24,728 nucleotides of DNA from DAIMFL01 sp964372215 (GCA_964372215.1 CAYJQC010000048.1:1-24728); one strand, 5' to 3'; shown: positions 1 through 7,975, counted from the stretch's first letter. Notes: generated by a model from the letters alone, not told the origin. Translations and numbers: made by a program.

Positions 1-735
1 CTCCAGCACCTTCTGGTGGCGGCGCTGGATCGAGCAGTCGCGCTCGAACAGATGCACGGCGTTGCCGTGGCCATCGGCGAAGACCTGGATCTCGATGTGG
101 CGCGGTCGCTCCAGAAACTTCTCGACCAGCATGCGCTCGTCGCCGAACGCCGACAGCGCCTCGCGCTTGGCGCCGGCCAGCGCGGCGTCGAACTCGGCCT
201 CGCGATCGACCCGGCGCATGCCCTTGCCGCCGCCGCCGGCGGAGGCCTTCAGCATCACGGGATAGCCGATCCGGGCGGCCTCGCGCCTGATGGTGCCGGG
301 ATCCTGGTCGGCGCCGTGGTAGCCGGGCAGCATCGGCACTCCCGCCTTGCCCATGATCGTCTTGGCCTCGCTCTTCGAGCCCATGGCGCGGATCGCCGCC
401 GGCGGCGGCCCGACGAAGACCAGGCCCGCAGCGGCGCAGGCCTCGGCGAACGCGGCATTCTCCGACAGGAAGCCATAGCCGGGATGGACCGCCTCGGCGC
501 CGGTCGCCCGCGCCGCCGCGATCACCGCGTCGACCCGGAGATAGCTCTCGCGCGCCGGCGCCGGGCCGAGCCGCACCGCCTCGTCGGCCAGCGCGACATG
601 CCGCGACGCGGCATCCGCATCGGAATAGACGGCGACCGTCGAGATGCCGAGACGCCGCGCCGTGCGGATCACCCGGCAGGCGATCTCGCCGCGATTGGCG
701 ATCAGGAGCTTGGCGAACATCCCTCGGACCCTCAT
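1..735 (-). CDS. mccA: Methylcrotonoyl-CoA carboxylase biotin-carboxylase (alpha) subunit, N-terminal part, cut by window edge
   Basis: This is the 5' part (about 245 codons) of a biotin-dependent acyl-CoA carboxylase alpha subunit. It reads FAKLLIANRGEIACRVIRTA at the N-terminus, then the ATP-grasp glycine-rich loop KASAGGGGKGMR, then CSIQRRHQKVLE at the window edge. These are hallmarks of the biotin carboxylase domain, which uses ATP and bicarbonate to carboxylate biotin. Assignment to methylcrotonoyl-CoA carboxylase rests on context: it follows the MCC carboxyltransferase and methylglutaconyl-CoA hydratase genes on the same strand. The start at 735 has a GGGAG eight bases upstream, inside the end of the hydratase gene. 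A second in-frame ATG at 720 matches the usual family N-terminus (MFAKLL) but has poorer ribosome-binding spacing. The C-terminal BT and biotinyl domains lie outside the window, so a generic acyl-CoA carboxylase cannot be fully excluded. Confidence 0.9.
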   Translation of the reverse strand, partial: MRVRGMFAKLLIANRGEIACRVIRTARRLGISTVAVYSDADAASRHVALADEAVRLGPAPARESYLRVDAVIAAARATGAEAVHPGYGFLSENAAFAEACAAAGLVFVGPPPAAIRAMGSKSEAKTIMGKAGVPMLPGYHGADQDPGTIRREAARIGYPVMLKASAGGGGKGMRRVDREAEFDAALAGAKREALSAFGDERMLVEKFLERPRHIEIQVFADGHGNAVHLFERDCSIQRRHQKVLE

Positions 736-738
736 GCC

Positions 739-1527
739 CTAGTCTCCCGGCGCCCAGCGCGGCCTGCGCTTCTCCAGGAAGGCGGCGATTCCTTCGCGCC
801 CTTCCGGCGTGGCGCGGATCTCGGCGATGCGCGCCGCCGTCTCCTCGACCAGGGCGTCGTCGAGCGGCCGGTCCGCGACGTCGGCCACCAGCCGCTTGGC
901 CGCCGCCTGTGCCGCCGGGCCGCCGACGAGCAACGCGGCCACGGTTTCTTCGATCGCGGGGTCGAGCGCATCGGCCGTCACCACGCGATGCACCAGGCCG
1001 ACGCGCTGCGCCTCGCCGGCACTGAAGCGCTCGGCCGTCAGGAAGTAGCGCCGGGCATGGCGGGCGCCAATGGCGGCAACCACATAGGGCGAGATCACCG
1101 CCGGGATCAGCCCGAGCCGCGTCTCGGACAGGCAGAACATCGCGCTGTCGACGGCGACCGCGATGTCGCAGGCGGCGATCAGCCCGAGCGCCCCGCCAAA
1201 GGCCGCGCCGTGCACGCGCACGACGGTCGGCTTGGGCAGGTCGTTCAGCACCCGCATCAGCGCTGCCAACCGCCGGGCGCCGGCCAGGTTCTCCGCCCGG
1301 CTGTTCTCGGCCATGCGCCGCATCCAGTCGAGATCGGCGCCCGCCGAGAAGCTCTTGCCCGCCCCCGCCAGCACGACGACCCGCGCGGACTCGTCGCCGC
1401 CGACCGCCGCCAGCGACTCGGTCAATTCGAGGATCAGCGCGTCGTCGAGGGCGTTGTGAATCTCCGGCCGGTTCATCCGCACCGTGGCGACGCCGGACTG
1501 GATCTCCGTCTGTACCAACATGCCCAT
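739..1527 (-). CDS. liuC: Enoyl-CoA hydratase family, probable methylglutaconyl-CoA hydratase
   Basis: A 262-residue crotonase-fold protein. The oxyanion-hole segment FSAGADLDWM is near residue 62, the second oxyanion strand HGAAFGGALGLIAACDIAVA near 113, and the catalytic-glutamate segment LSETRLGLIPAVISPYV near 142. The last is the form typical of methylglutaconyl-CoA hydratases of leucine catabolism, which hydrate 3-methylglutaconyl-CoA to HMG-CoA. Its place between the two MCC subunit genes agrees: MCC makes its substrate. The ATG at 1527 lies two bases past the mccB stop codon; a GTG at 1533 overlapping that stop is an alternative, so translation is probably coupled. The stop is four bases before the mccA start. 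An HMG-CoA lyase gene, often in such clusters, is not seen here. Function beyond crotonase family is inferred from context and motif resemblance. Confidence 0.88.
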   Translation of the reverse strand: MGMLVQTEIQSGVATVRMNRPEIHNALDDALILELTESLAAVGGDESARVVVLAGAGKSFSAGADLDWMRRMAENSRAENLAGARRLAALMRVLNDLPKPTVVRVHGAAFGGALGLIAACDIAVAVDSAMFCLSETRLGLIPAVISPYVVAAIGARHARRYFLTAERFSAGEAQRVGLVHRVVTADALDPAIEETVAALLVGGPAAQAAAKRLVADVADRPLDDALVEETAARIAEIRATPEGREGIAAFLEKRRPRWAPGD

Positions 1528-1529
1528 TG

Positions 1530-3137
1530 TCACATCCGGAACACGCCAAAGCGCGTCTTCTCGATCGGCGCGTTGAGCGCCGCCGAAAGCCCGAGCCCGA
1601 GCACCAGCCGCGTGTCCGCGGGATCGATGATGCCATCGTCCCACAGCCGCGCCGTCGCGTAATAGGGATGCCCCTGGCTCTCGTACTGGTCGCGGATCGG
1701 CTTCTTGAAGGACTCCTCGTCGGCTTCGCTCCAGCCCTGTCCCTTGGCGTCGAAGTTGTCGCGACGCACCTGGGCCAGCACGTTGGCCGCCTGCTCGCCG
1801 CCCATCACCGAAATGCGCGCATTCGGCCACATCCACAGGAAGCGCGGCGAGAACGCCCGGCCGCACATCCCGTAATTGCCGGCGCCGAAGCTGCCGCCGA
1901 CGATCACCGTGAGCTTCGGCACCGCCGCGCAGGACACCGCCATCACCATCTTGGCACCGTCCTTGGCGATACCGCCGGCCTCGTATTTCCGGCCGACCAT
2001 GAAGCCGGTGATGTTCTGCAGGAACACCAGGGGAATCCCGCGCTGGGCGCAGAGCTGGACGAAATGCGCGCCCTTCTGCGCCGATTCCGAGAACAGGATG
2101 CCGTTGTTGGCGAGGATGCCGACGGGATAGCCGTGGATGTGCGCGAACCCGCAGACCAGAGTCGCGCCGTACAGCGCCTTGAATTCGTCGAACTCGCTGC
2201 CGTCCGTGATCCGCGCAATCACCTCGCGCGCGTCGTAGGGCCTGCGCAGGTCGGTCGGCACCGCGCCGGCGAGCTCCGCCGGATCGTAGATCGGCGCCCG
2301 TGCCTCGGCCGCCTCCAGCGCGATGTTCTTCGGCCGGTTGAGATGGCCGACGATGCGCCGCGCGATCGACAGGGCATGGGCATCGTCGCGTGCGTAGTGA
2401 TCGGTGACGCCGGAGACCCGGCTGTGCACCTCGGCCCCGCCCAGCTCCTCGGCGGTCACCACCTCGCCGGTCGCGGCCTTCACCCGCGGCGGGCCTCCGA
2501 GGAAGCTGGTGCCCTGGTTGCGCACCATGATGGTCTCGTCGGCCATCGCCGGCACATAGGCGCCGCCGGCCGTGCATGAGCCCATGACCACGGCGATCTG
2601 CGGCACCCCGGCGGCGGACAGCGTCGCCTGATTGTAGAAGATACGGCCGAAATGGTCGCGGTCGGGGAAGACCTCGTCCTGGTTCGGCAGGTTGGCGCCG
2701 CCGGAATCGACGAGATAGATGCAAGGCAGCCGGTTCTCGCGCGCGATCTCCTGGGCCCGCAGGTGCTTCTTGACCGTGATCGGGTAGTAGGTGCCGCCCT
2801 TCACCGTCGCGTCGTTGCAGACGATGACGCATTCGCGCCCCGAGACCCGGCCGACCCCGGTGATCAGCCCGGCGGCCGGGATGTCGTCGTCGTAGACGCC
2901 GTGCGCGGCGAGTTGGGACAGTTCGAGGAACGGTGCGCCGGGATCGAGCAGGGTGCGCACGCGCTCCCGCGGCAGCAGCTTGCCGCGCCCCAGATGCTTC
3001 TCGCGCGCCGCCGCGCCGCCGCCCTCGCGCACCGCGTCGACCTTGGCGCGGAGATCCCCGACCAGCGCCGCCATGGCGGCCGCGTTGGCGCGAAACTCCT
3101 CCGATCGCGGATCGACGGCGGATCTGATCACCGTCAT
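1530..3137 (-). CDS. mccB: Methylcrotonoyl-CoA carboxylase carboxyltransferase (beta) subunit
   Basis: A 535-residue carboxyltransferase, the usual MCC-beta length. It transfers CO2 from carboxybiotin to 3-methylcrotonyl-CoA in leucine degradation. Visible family segments include LVDSGGANLPNQDEVFPDRD, VVMGSCTAGGAYVPAMADE, FLGGPPRVKAATGEVV and, in the C-terminal half, GGSFGAGNYGMCGRAFSPRF and the WPNARISVMGGEQAA stretch. The start at 3137 (MTVIRSAVDPRS) is chosen over an upstream in-frame codon at 3161 because AGGAGAGG stands just before it at good spacing. It is the first gene of the mccB-hydratase-mccA run. The 274 bases upstream separate it from a divergent PLP-enzyme gene; no regulator gene of the LiuR type is present. 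In many relatives isovaleryl-CoA dehydrogenase directly precedes this gene; here it lies 6.2 kb away. Confidence 0.95.
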   Translation of the reverse strand: MTVIRSAVDPRSEEFRANAAAMAALVGDLRAKVDAVREGGGAAAREKHLGRGKLLPRERVRTLLDPGAPFLELSQLAAHGVYDDDIPAAGLITGVGRVSGRECVIVCNDATVKGGTYYPITVKKHLRAQEIARENRLPCIYLVDSGGANLPNQDEVFPDRDHFGRIFYNQATLSAAGVPQIAVVMGSCTAGGAYVPAMADETIMVRNQGTSFLGGPPRVKAATGEVVTAEELGGAEVHSRVSGVTDHYARDDAHALSIARRIVGHLNRPKNIALEAAEARAPIYDPAELAGAVPTDLRRPYDAREVIARITDGSEFDEFKALYGATLVCGFAHIHGYPVGILANNGILFSESAQKGAHFVQLCAQRGIPLVFLQNITGFMVGRKYEAGGIAKDGAKMVMAVSCAAVPKLTVIVGGSFGAGNYGMCGRAFSPRFLWMWPNARISVMGGEQAANVLAQVRRDNFDAKGQGWSEADEESFKKPIRDQYESQGHPYYATARLWDDGIIDPADTRLVLGLGLSAALNAPIEKTRFGVFRM

Positions 3138-3411
3138 CACGGTCCTCTCCTGGGCGGCCACTGCGCGATCCCATCGAACCGATTCGGCTCGATCGACGAA
3201 CCACGCTCTAGTCTATTGAAGGAAGGCCACAATTCACCAGTCAGGTTGAGCCAGCCTGAGCGGATCAGACCCTAGCATCGCCGCCCCCCGGGCCGCCGGC
3301 AAGAGGTATCGCGGCGGCGGCAATCCGATTGTCCCGAGACATGTCCGCGGTTGCCCTGCCGCCGGGCTCTGTCAGGATCGACGTCTCCTGGTACTCCTGC
3401 GGAGCCGCCCG
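3138..3411. promoter_or_regulatory. Divergent intergenic region between mccB and the PLP ammonia-lyase-like gene
   Basis: This 274-base gap must hold the promoters of two divergent genes. It contains a somewhat AT-richer patch at about 3205-3240. I could not pick a convincing -35/-10 pair on either strand. The ribosome-binding sites are clear: AGGAG before mccB and GGAG before the gene at 3412. A short imperfect stem (TCAGG...CCTGA, about 3241-3259) could be an operator half-site, but it is too short to claim. Confidence 0.35.
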
Positions 3412-4368
3412 ATGGTCCTCCTCGCCGATCTCGAGTCAGCCGCCCAGATCGTGCACTCGGTGATCCCACCGACGCCGCAATACTGCTGGCCGTTGCTGTC
3501 GGCCCGCGCCGGCGCCGAGGTCTGGGTCAAGCACGAGAACCACACTCCGATCGGGGCGTTCAAGCTGCGCGGCGGGCTGGTCTACATGAACGAGCTGACG
3601 AAGCGCGAGCCGAAGCTCTCCGGCGTGCTCACCGCGACCCGCGGCAATCACGGCCAGAGCGTCGCGTTCGCCGCACGGCGCAGCGCGACACGTGCCGTCG
3701 TCGTCGTGCCGCACGGCAACAGCGTCGAGAAGAACGCGTCGATGCGCGCGCTCGGCGCCGAGCTGATCGAGCACGGCGCGGACTTCCAGGCCGCCTACGA
3801 GCACGCCATGGCCTTGGCCGAACGAGACGGGTTGCACGCCCTGCGCTCATTCCACCCCTGGCTGATCGCGGGCGTCGGCACCTATGCGATGGAACTGTTC
3901 CGCGCCGTGCCCGATCTCCACACCGTGTACGTGCCGATCGGCCTGGGGTCAGGCATCTGCGGGGTAATCTCCGCACGCGACGCGCTGGGGCTGACGACCA
4001 GAGTGGTCGGCGTCACCGCCGCCAACGCCGCCGCCTATGCCCTCTCGTTCCGGCGCAGGCAGGCGGTCTCCACCAATTCGGCCGACACCATCGCCGACGG
4101 CATGGCCTGCCGGGTGCCGGAGCCGGCGGCGCTCGAGATCATCTTCCGCGGCGCCGAACGGGTGGTGACGGTCGAGGAGGACGAGATCGAGGCCGCCATG
4201 CGCCACTACTTCACCGATACCCACAACGTGGCGGAAGGTGCCGGCGCAGCCCCCCTCGCCGCCCTGCTTGGGGAACGCAAGGCGATGGCAGGCAAGCGGG
4301 TCGGGCTGATCCTGTCCGGCGGCAATGTCGACCTGTCGTTGTTTCAACAGGTGCTCGCCAAGTCCTGA
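3412..4368 (+). CDS. Threonine dehydratase-like PLP-dependent ammonia-lyase (fold type II)
   Basis: A 318-residue fold-type-II PLP enzyme of the threonine/serine dehydratase family. It has the internal-aldimine lysine in IGAFKLRGG (K51), the substrate/PLP loop TATRGNHGQS (75-84), the phosphate-cup glycine loop GLGSGICG (177-184) and the pyridine-nitrogen serine in LSGGNVD (301-307). Members deaminate beta-hydroxy amino acids through enamine and imine intermediates. The protein lacks the C-terminal ACT-like regulatory domain of biosynthetic IlvA, so a catabolic role is likely. Exact substrate (Thr, Ser, hydroxyaspartate or other) cannot be read from sequence. The ATG has GGAG seven bases upstream. 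It is convergent with the next gene, with three bases between stop codons. A Rid-family gene, the class of protein that often clears such enzymes' products, lies in the opposing operon, but a functional link is inference. Confidence 0.85.
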   Translation: MVLLADLESAAQIVHSVIPPTPQYCWPLLSARAGAEVWVKHENHTPIGAFKLRGGLVYMNELTKREPKLSGVLTATRGNHGQSVAFAARRSATRAVVVVPHGNSVEKNASMRALGAELIEHGADFQAAYEHAMALAERDGLHALRSFHPWLIAGVGTYAMELFRAVPDLHTVYVPIGLGSGICGVISARDALGLTTRVVGVTAANAAAYALSFRRRQAVSTNSADTIADGMACRVPEPAALEIIFRGAERVVTVEEDEIEAAMRHYFTDTHNVAEGAGAAPLAALLGERKAMAGKRVGLILSGGNVDLSLFQQVLAKS

Positions 4369-4371
4369 ACG

Positions 4372-4974
4372 TCACCAGCCGCCGGTCGCCAGCCAGTCCT
4401 CGACCTGGTCGAGCCGGTCGCTGCCCCAGAACGGCTCGCCGTCGACGAACACGAAGGGCGAACCGAACACGCCGCGCGCGATCGCCGCGTCGGTCTCCGC
4501 TTTCAGCCGCTCCTTGATCGCCGGATCGCTGGCCGCCGCGACCAGCGCCGCCCGGTCGATGCCGAGCGGCGCGGCGATCTCGGCCACCGCCTCGGCCGCG
4601 GTCACGTTGCGCCCCTCGCCGAAGGCCGCGCCATAGACGGCCTTGGCCAGCGCCTTCGCCAAGTCCGGATCGCTGTCGGCCAGCCAGTAGAACGCCCGCG
4701 CCGCGGCGAGCGACAGGAACGGAAAGGTCTCCGGCATCTTGAAGGCCACGCCGAGCCGCCGAGCCGAACGCGGGAAGTCGTGGACGGCATAGGGACCGCG
4801 CAGCTTCTGTTCCGTCAGCGGCGCCTGCCCGGTCTGCTTGAATGCCGCGCCGAGCAGGAATGGCCGCCAGGCGGCCTCGCGACCGTGCCGCGCGGCGATT
4901 CCGTCGATCCGGGTCGAGGCGAGATAGCCATAGGGCGACGAGAAATCGAAGTAGAAGTCGATCGGAGCAGGCAT
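4372..4974 (-). CDS. 2-hydroxychromene-2-carboxylate isomerase-like / kappa-class GST (DsbA-fold) protein
   Basis: A 200-residue thioredoxin/DsbA-fold protein. The N-terminus IDFYFDFSSPYGYLAS carries the conserved FSSPY active-site serine segment of HCCA isomerases and kappa-class glutathione transferases. The C-terminus has GVFGSPFVFVDGEPFWGSDR, the family's second conserved block with the cis-proline type loop (GSPF). The family includes glutathione-dependent cis-trans isomerases of naphthalene catabolism, but most chromosomal members have unknown substrates. No aromatic-degradation genes are nearby, so the catabolic name should not be taken literally. GGAGAG precedes the ATG at good spacing. 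It is the last gene of the presumed operon running from 7975, 30 bases downstream of the HAD phosphatase gene. Confidence 0.85.
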   Translation of the reverse strand: MPAPIDFYFDFSSPYGYLASTRIDGIAARHGREAAWRPFLLGAAFKQTGQAPLTEQKLRGPYAVHDFPRSARRLGVAFKMPETFPFLSLAAARAFYWLADSDPDLAKALAKAVYGAAFGEGRNVTAAEAVAEIAAPLGIDRAALVAAASDPAIKERLKAETDAAIARGVFGSPFVFVDGEPFWGSDRLDQVEDWLATGGW

Positions 4975-5004
4975 CGGAACTCTCCGTCATCGCTATCGGC
5001 GGTA

Positions 5005-5766
5005 CTACGCCGCAGCCAGTATACGATCGACCGCTTCGCCGACATCCGCAACCACGGAGCCGCGCGGCGCCAGCCGACCATCGTCCTGCAGTTGATACTT
5101 GCCGGTACGCACCAGTATGGCGCCCATGCCCAACGCCAGTGCCCCGTTCACATCCGCCTCGACATCGTCGCCGACCATCACTGCGGCGTCGGCCCCGCAG
5201 CCGAGCCCGTCAAGCGCCGCCTGGAAGAAGGCGGCCGCCGGCTTGCCGAACAATTCGGACTTGGCACCGCTCGCGTACTCGAGCGCCGCCACGAAAGCGC
5301 CGGTATCCAGGCTCAACCCATCCACGTCCCGGAAATAGCGGTTGGCGGCAAGCGCATAGAGCGGCGCGCCGTCCATCAGCAGGCGAAACGCCCGATTCAG
5401 GGCGCCATAGCGGAACTCTTCCCCGGCATCGCCCAGTACCACCGCGTCCGTGCCCTGCTCAAACCCGCTGAAATCCTCGGCGAGGTCCGGATGGATCAAA
5501 AGATGGGGCGACTGGCCCTCCTTCCGCAGACGATCGCACACGGCCGCGGCGGGGGTGAGCAATTCACTCTCTCCTACTTCGAAGCCGAACCGGTGCAGCG
5601 ACTCGAGGATCAGGCGCCGCGGCCGCCGCGTCGTGTTGGTGACGAAGCGCAAGGGAATTCCGGAACTGCGCAACCTCGCAATGGAGCCAGGTGCGCCCGG
5701 GATCACATGATCACGGACATGCAGCACGCCATCCAGATCAAGTACAACACCGCGGATGTCGCCCAT
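5005..5766 (-). CDS. HAD superfamily subfamily IIA hydrolase, LHPP-like (TIGR01458-type)
   Basis: A 253-residue phosphatase of HAD class IIA. Motif I is VVLDLDGVLHV with nucleophile D10 and acid/base D12, motif II is the FVTNTTRRP threonine, motif III is the lysine in LFGKPAAAFF, and motif IV is MVGDDVEADVNGAL. The GKPAAAFFQAAL plus GDDVEADV pattern and the length resemble the LHPP/TIGR01458 group (phospholysine/phosphohistidine or pyrophosphate phosphatases in animals) and the related NagD-type proteins. Substrate is unknown in bacteria of this kind. It starts five bases after the DUF3291 gene's stop codon, so it is almost certainly co-translated with it. Confidence 0.88.
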   Translation of the reverse strand: MGDIRGVVLDLDGVLHVRDHVIPGAPGSIARLRSSGIPLRFVTNTTRRPRRLILESLHRFGFEVGESELLTPAAAVCDRLRKEGQSPHLLIHPDLAEDFSGFEQGTDAVVLGDAGEEFRYGALNRAFRLLMDGAPLYALAANRYFRDVDGLSLDTGAFVAALEYASGAKSELFGKPAAAFFQAALDGLGCGADAAVMVGDDVEADVNGALALGMGAILVRTGKYQLQDDGRLAPRGSVVADVGEAVDRILAAA

Positions 5767-5771
5767 TTCTC

Positions 5772-6251
5772 TCAGGATGCCGCAACGGCCGCGATCCGAT
5801 CCGGCGTGAACCGGTCGCGGAAAGTGAAGGCCGCCGCGGTCGGGCCGCGCGCGGCCAGCATCTCGAGGCAGCGTTTGGCATCATCCACGCTCGGCAGGGT
5901 GCCGGCGGGAATCCACCACAGCGCCATGTGTGGCCCGTCCATTTTCTCGAACCATTCCCGCCGGCGCGCCAGCACCTGGGTATGGTCGCTGCGATAGACG
6001 TACGCACGCAGCGCTTCCAGAGATTCCCAGACCGACATGTTGATGATCATGCGCGGGTCGTCGAAGGCCGTGATAGTCGTGGCGTTGCCGCTTTCGTCCT
6101 TGAGGCGCCAGATGAAGCCAGGGCTCGCCTCGGCCAGCGCATTGATGGTGTCGAGCTGGGCGACGAAGCCGGCGATGAGCGGATCGTCGATCGGTGCCCG
6201 CAGCCGTCCGACATTGACCTGCGCCAGATGGACCGAAGCCCCGCTCACCAT
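5772..6251 (-). CDS. DUF3291 domain protein (dimeric alpha-beta-barrel/monooxygenase-like fold)
   Basis: A 159-residue protein that I recognise as DUF3291. It starts VHLAQVNVGRLRAPIDDP, has a central SPGFIWRLKDESGNATTI strand-turn, then MIINMSVWESLEALRAYVYR and WFEKMDGPHMALWWIPAG. The layout resembles small ABM-like ferredoxin-fold proteins, which often act as dimers on small hydrophobic or heme-like ligands, but no function is established for the family to my knowledge. Its ATG overlaps the end of the SDR gene (ATGGTGA), and its stop is five bases before the HAD gene start. That places it firmly inside the operon. Confidence 0.82.
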   Translation of the reverse strand: MVSGASVHLAQVNVGRLRAPIDDPLIAGFVAQLDTINALAEASPGFIWRLKDESGNATTITAFDDPRMIINMSVWESLEALRAYVYRSDHTQVLARRREWFEKMDGPHMALWWIPAGTLPSVDDAKRCLEMLAARGPTAAAFTFRDRFTPDRIAAVAAS

Positions 6252-6925
6252 GGCAGTTCATTGCCGTCATAGTTGAAGAAATGACCGCTGTCCGCCGGCG
6301 TCAGCGCCGCGGTCCTGCGGCGCATGCCGGCGACGCTGGTCTGCACATCGATGGAAGCGCCTTGCCCGCCCATGTCGGTCCTGACCCAGCCGGGATGGAA
6401 CACGGCGACGGTGATGCCCTTGGGCGTCAGGTCGATCGCCGCGCTCTTCATCGCCGCGTTCAGCGCCGCCTTGCTGCTGCGATAGATGTAGGAGCCGCCG
6501 CTGCCGTTGTCGGCGATCGACCCCATCTTGCTGGTCACCGTCACGGCACGCTTCAGCTTGCCGCGCAGCAGGTGCGGCAGGAACCGCTCCAGCACGTGAA
6601 TCGGGGCGATGGCGTTGACCCGCAGCGTGTCGAGCCAACCCTTGCTGTCGGTATGGCCGAAGGAGTTGTCCGGGCCGATCACCCCGGCATTGTTGATCAG
6701 GAGGTCGATCGCTTCGCCGGCGAGCGCCTGGGCCAGTGCGGCGATCGCGCCATCGTCGGTCACGTCGAGGGCATGGACCGTCACGTCGCCCGGCACCGCG
6801 TTCAGGTCGCGGGCCGCAGCCGGACGGCGGGCGGTCGCGTGCACCCGCCAGCCTTCGGCCGCGTAGGCTCTGGCGAATTCCAGTCCGATCCCGCGATTGG
6901 CGCCGGTGATCAGTACGCTCGGCAT
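6245..6925 (-). CDS. Short-chain dehydrogenase/reductase (C-factor/CsgA-like SDR)
   Basis: A 226-residue classical SDR. It has the cofactor loop TGANRGIG (7-14), NNAG (78-81), a catalytic serine in the TVTSKMGS strand (about 132-136) and the YRSSK pair (Y148, K152). ATARRP after the second strand, with Arg residues rather than an Asp, suggests NADP(H) preference. The form with SGGSYIYRSSKAALNAAMKS and FHPGWVRTDMGG is close to the C-factor/CsgA-like branch of SDRs. Those are often misnamed signalling proteins; substrates are mostly unknown. The start has GGGGAAGGGG upstream. It lies 22 bases after the DUF1989 gene and overlaps the DUF3291 gene by seven bases. Confidence 0.88.
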   Translation of the reverse strand: MPSVLITGANRGIGLEFARAYAAEGWRVHATARRPAAARDLNAVPGDVTVHALDVTDDGAIAALAQALAGEAIDLLINNAGVIGPDNSFGHTDSKGWLDTLRVNAIAPIHVLERFLPHLLRGKLKRAVTVTSKMGSIADNGSGGSYIYRSSKAALNAAMKSAAIDLTPKGITVAVFHPGWVRTDMGGQGASIDVQTSVAGMRRRTAALTPADSGHFFNYDGNELPW

Positions 6926-6947
6926 CGCGGCCCCTTCCCCTTCTGCC

Positions 6948-7553
6948 TCAGTCGACGACCTGGAAATGCGCCTCGACCGGCTTTCCGTCCACCCCGTTGA
7001 TCGGCAGGATGTCCTGCGGACAGGCGGAGAACGCCATGATCACGTCCATCTCGGCCCTGAGCACCACGTAGTCGCCGGGCTTCGAGACGGTCGGCTCGAA
7101 CGACAGGCTGTGATCCGGCTTCACCGGGATGTTCATCCACATGTTGAGCGGGCTCGGTACCTCCGGCGGAGTCAGGCCCAGCTCCTTCATGCCGGCGAAC
7201 AGGTTGTCGGTGCAGTTGTCGTGATAGCCCTCGACGCCCAGGAACTTGTAGCGGTAGCGGTCGCAGGCGGCGATGATGGTGTCGTGGATTCCCGGCGACG
7301 TGTCCTCGACGAAGGTCAGGATCGGCCGCCGCTTGTTGGTGTACATGATGTCGCCGACCGCCGGGATGAACTTGCCGATATGGGGCCGCGTGTGCTCCAT
7401 CGACATGAACTCGTGCAGGTCGTCGGCGTTGAATGCCCAGGTGTCGACCACCTGGGTGCCGTGGGTGTTGATCATCTTGATCCGCTGGCCCTTCTTGAGC
7501 CGCGCCGCCTTGCCGCGCCGGGCCGGGATTTCGATCAGTTCTTTCGCCGCCAT
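6948..7553 (-). CDS. DUF1989 / urea-carboxylase-associated family protein
   Basis: A 201-residue protein of the DUF1989 family, formerly called urea-carboxylase-associated. Conserved segments seen are INTHGTQVVDTWAFN, FMSMEHTRPHIGKFIPAVGD, the GVEGYHDNCTDNLF block with its His and Cys, SPLNMWMNIPV and PGDYVVLRAEMDVIMAFSAC. Some relatives work in pairs next to guanidine/urea carboxylase as carboxyguanidine deiminase subunits. Here there is one copy and no carboxylase or allophanate hydrolase gene nearby, so that role does not transfer directly. GGGGAG precedes the ATG. It sits between a Rid-family gene and an SDR gene, suggesting work on a nitrogen-containing small molecule; that is inference. 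Confidence 0.87.
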   Translation of the reverse strand: MAAKELIEIPARRGKAARLKKGQRIKMINTHGTQVVDTWAFNADDLHEFMSMEHTRPHIGKFIPAVGDIMYTNKRRPILTFVEDTSPGIHDTIIAACDRYRYKFLGVEGYHDNCTDNLFAGMKELGLTPPEVPSPLNMWMNIPVKPDHSLSFEPTVSKPGDYVVLRAEMDVIMAFSACPQDILPINGVDGKPVEAHFQVVD

Positions 7554-7588
7554 TGTTCACTCTCCCCTGTGCAACTGGGCGCCGGCCG

Positions 7589-7975
7589 CTATGCCGTGCG
7601 CCGCTTCGCAGTGACCTCGATCTCGATCTTCATGCGCGGATCCACCAGCCCGGCGACGATCGCCGTCGAGGCCGGCCGGATCTCGCCGAAATACTGGCCG
7701 AGGATCGGCGTGATGCTCGGCCAGTCCGCGATGTCGGGCACGATGTAGTTGGCCCGCACCACGTCGGCAAGGCTCGCGCCGGCCTGCCGCAGCGCCGCCT
7801 CGATATTGCGGAATGTCTGGTGGACCTGCTCGACCACGTCCTCGGAAATGCTCATGGAACCATAATCGAACCCGGTGGTTCCGGACACGAACACCCAGTC
7901 GCCCTCGACCACCGCGCGAGAATACCCGGCCGCCTTCTCGAAGGCGGAGCCGGAGGAAATCAGCCGACGAACCAC
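7589..7975 (-). CDS. Rid-family (RidA/YjgF-like) protein without the RidA-type arginine
   Basis: A 128-residue Rid (YjgF/YER057c/UK114) protein. It has SRAVVEGDWVFVSGTTGFDY, a central FRNIEAALRQAGASLADVVR helix and the C-terminal MKIEIEVTAKRR strand. The GTG at 7975 is chosen because AAGGAG stands six bases before it and the protein then starts at the usual family position. The frame stays open to a GTG at 8044, which I regard as unlikely. RidA proper hydrolyses enamines/imines such as 2-aminoacrylate with an Arg just before the last strands; by eye this protein has PASTAIVAGL where RidA has ARSCVEVARL, so that Arg is missing. Such proteins fall outside RidA and have mostly unknown roles. First gene of the presumed six-gene operon, 35 bases before the DUF1989 gene. 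Confidence 0.86.
   Translation of the reverse strand: MVRRLISSGSAFEKAAGYSRAVVEGDWVFVSGTTGFDYGSMSISEDVVEQVHQTFRNIEAALRQAGASLADVVRANYIVPDIADWPSITPILGQYFGEIRPASTAIVAGLVDPRMKIEIEVTAKRRTA

Noticed and set aside
16..1662. A 548-codon plus-strand frame opposite mccA, liuC and mccB
   Set aside because: Same antisense effect; low-complexity Arg/Ala/Gly/His content and no motif, while the minus strand has three intact conserved genes.
3138..3411. Specific -35/-10 promoters for mccB or the PLP-enzyme gene
   Set aside because: Only weak matches such as TTGTGG with poor -10 partners; not better than chance.
4372..4974. Naphthalene-degradation role for the HCCA-isomerase-like gene
   Set aside because: No aromatic ring-cleavage or dioxygenase genes nearby; family name alone is not evidence.
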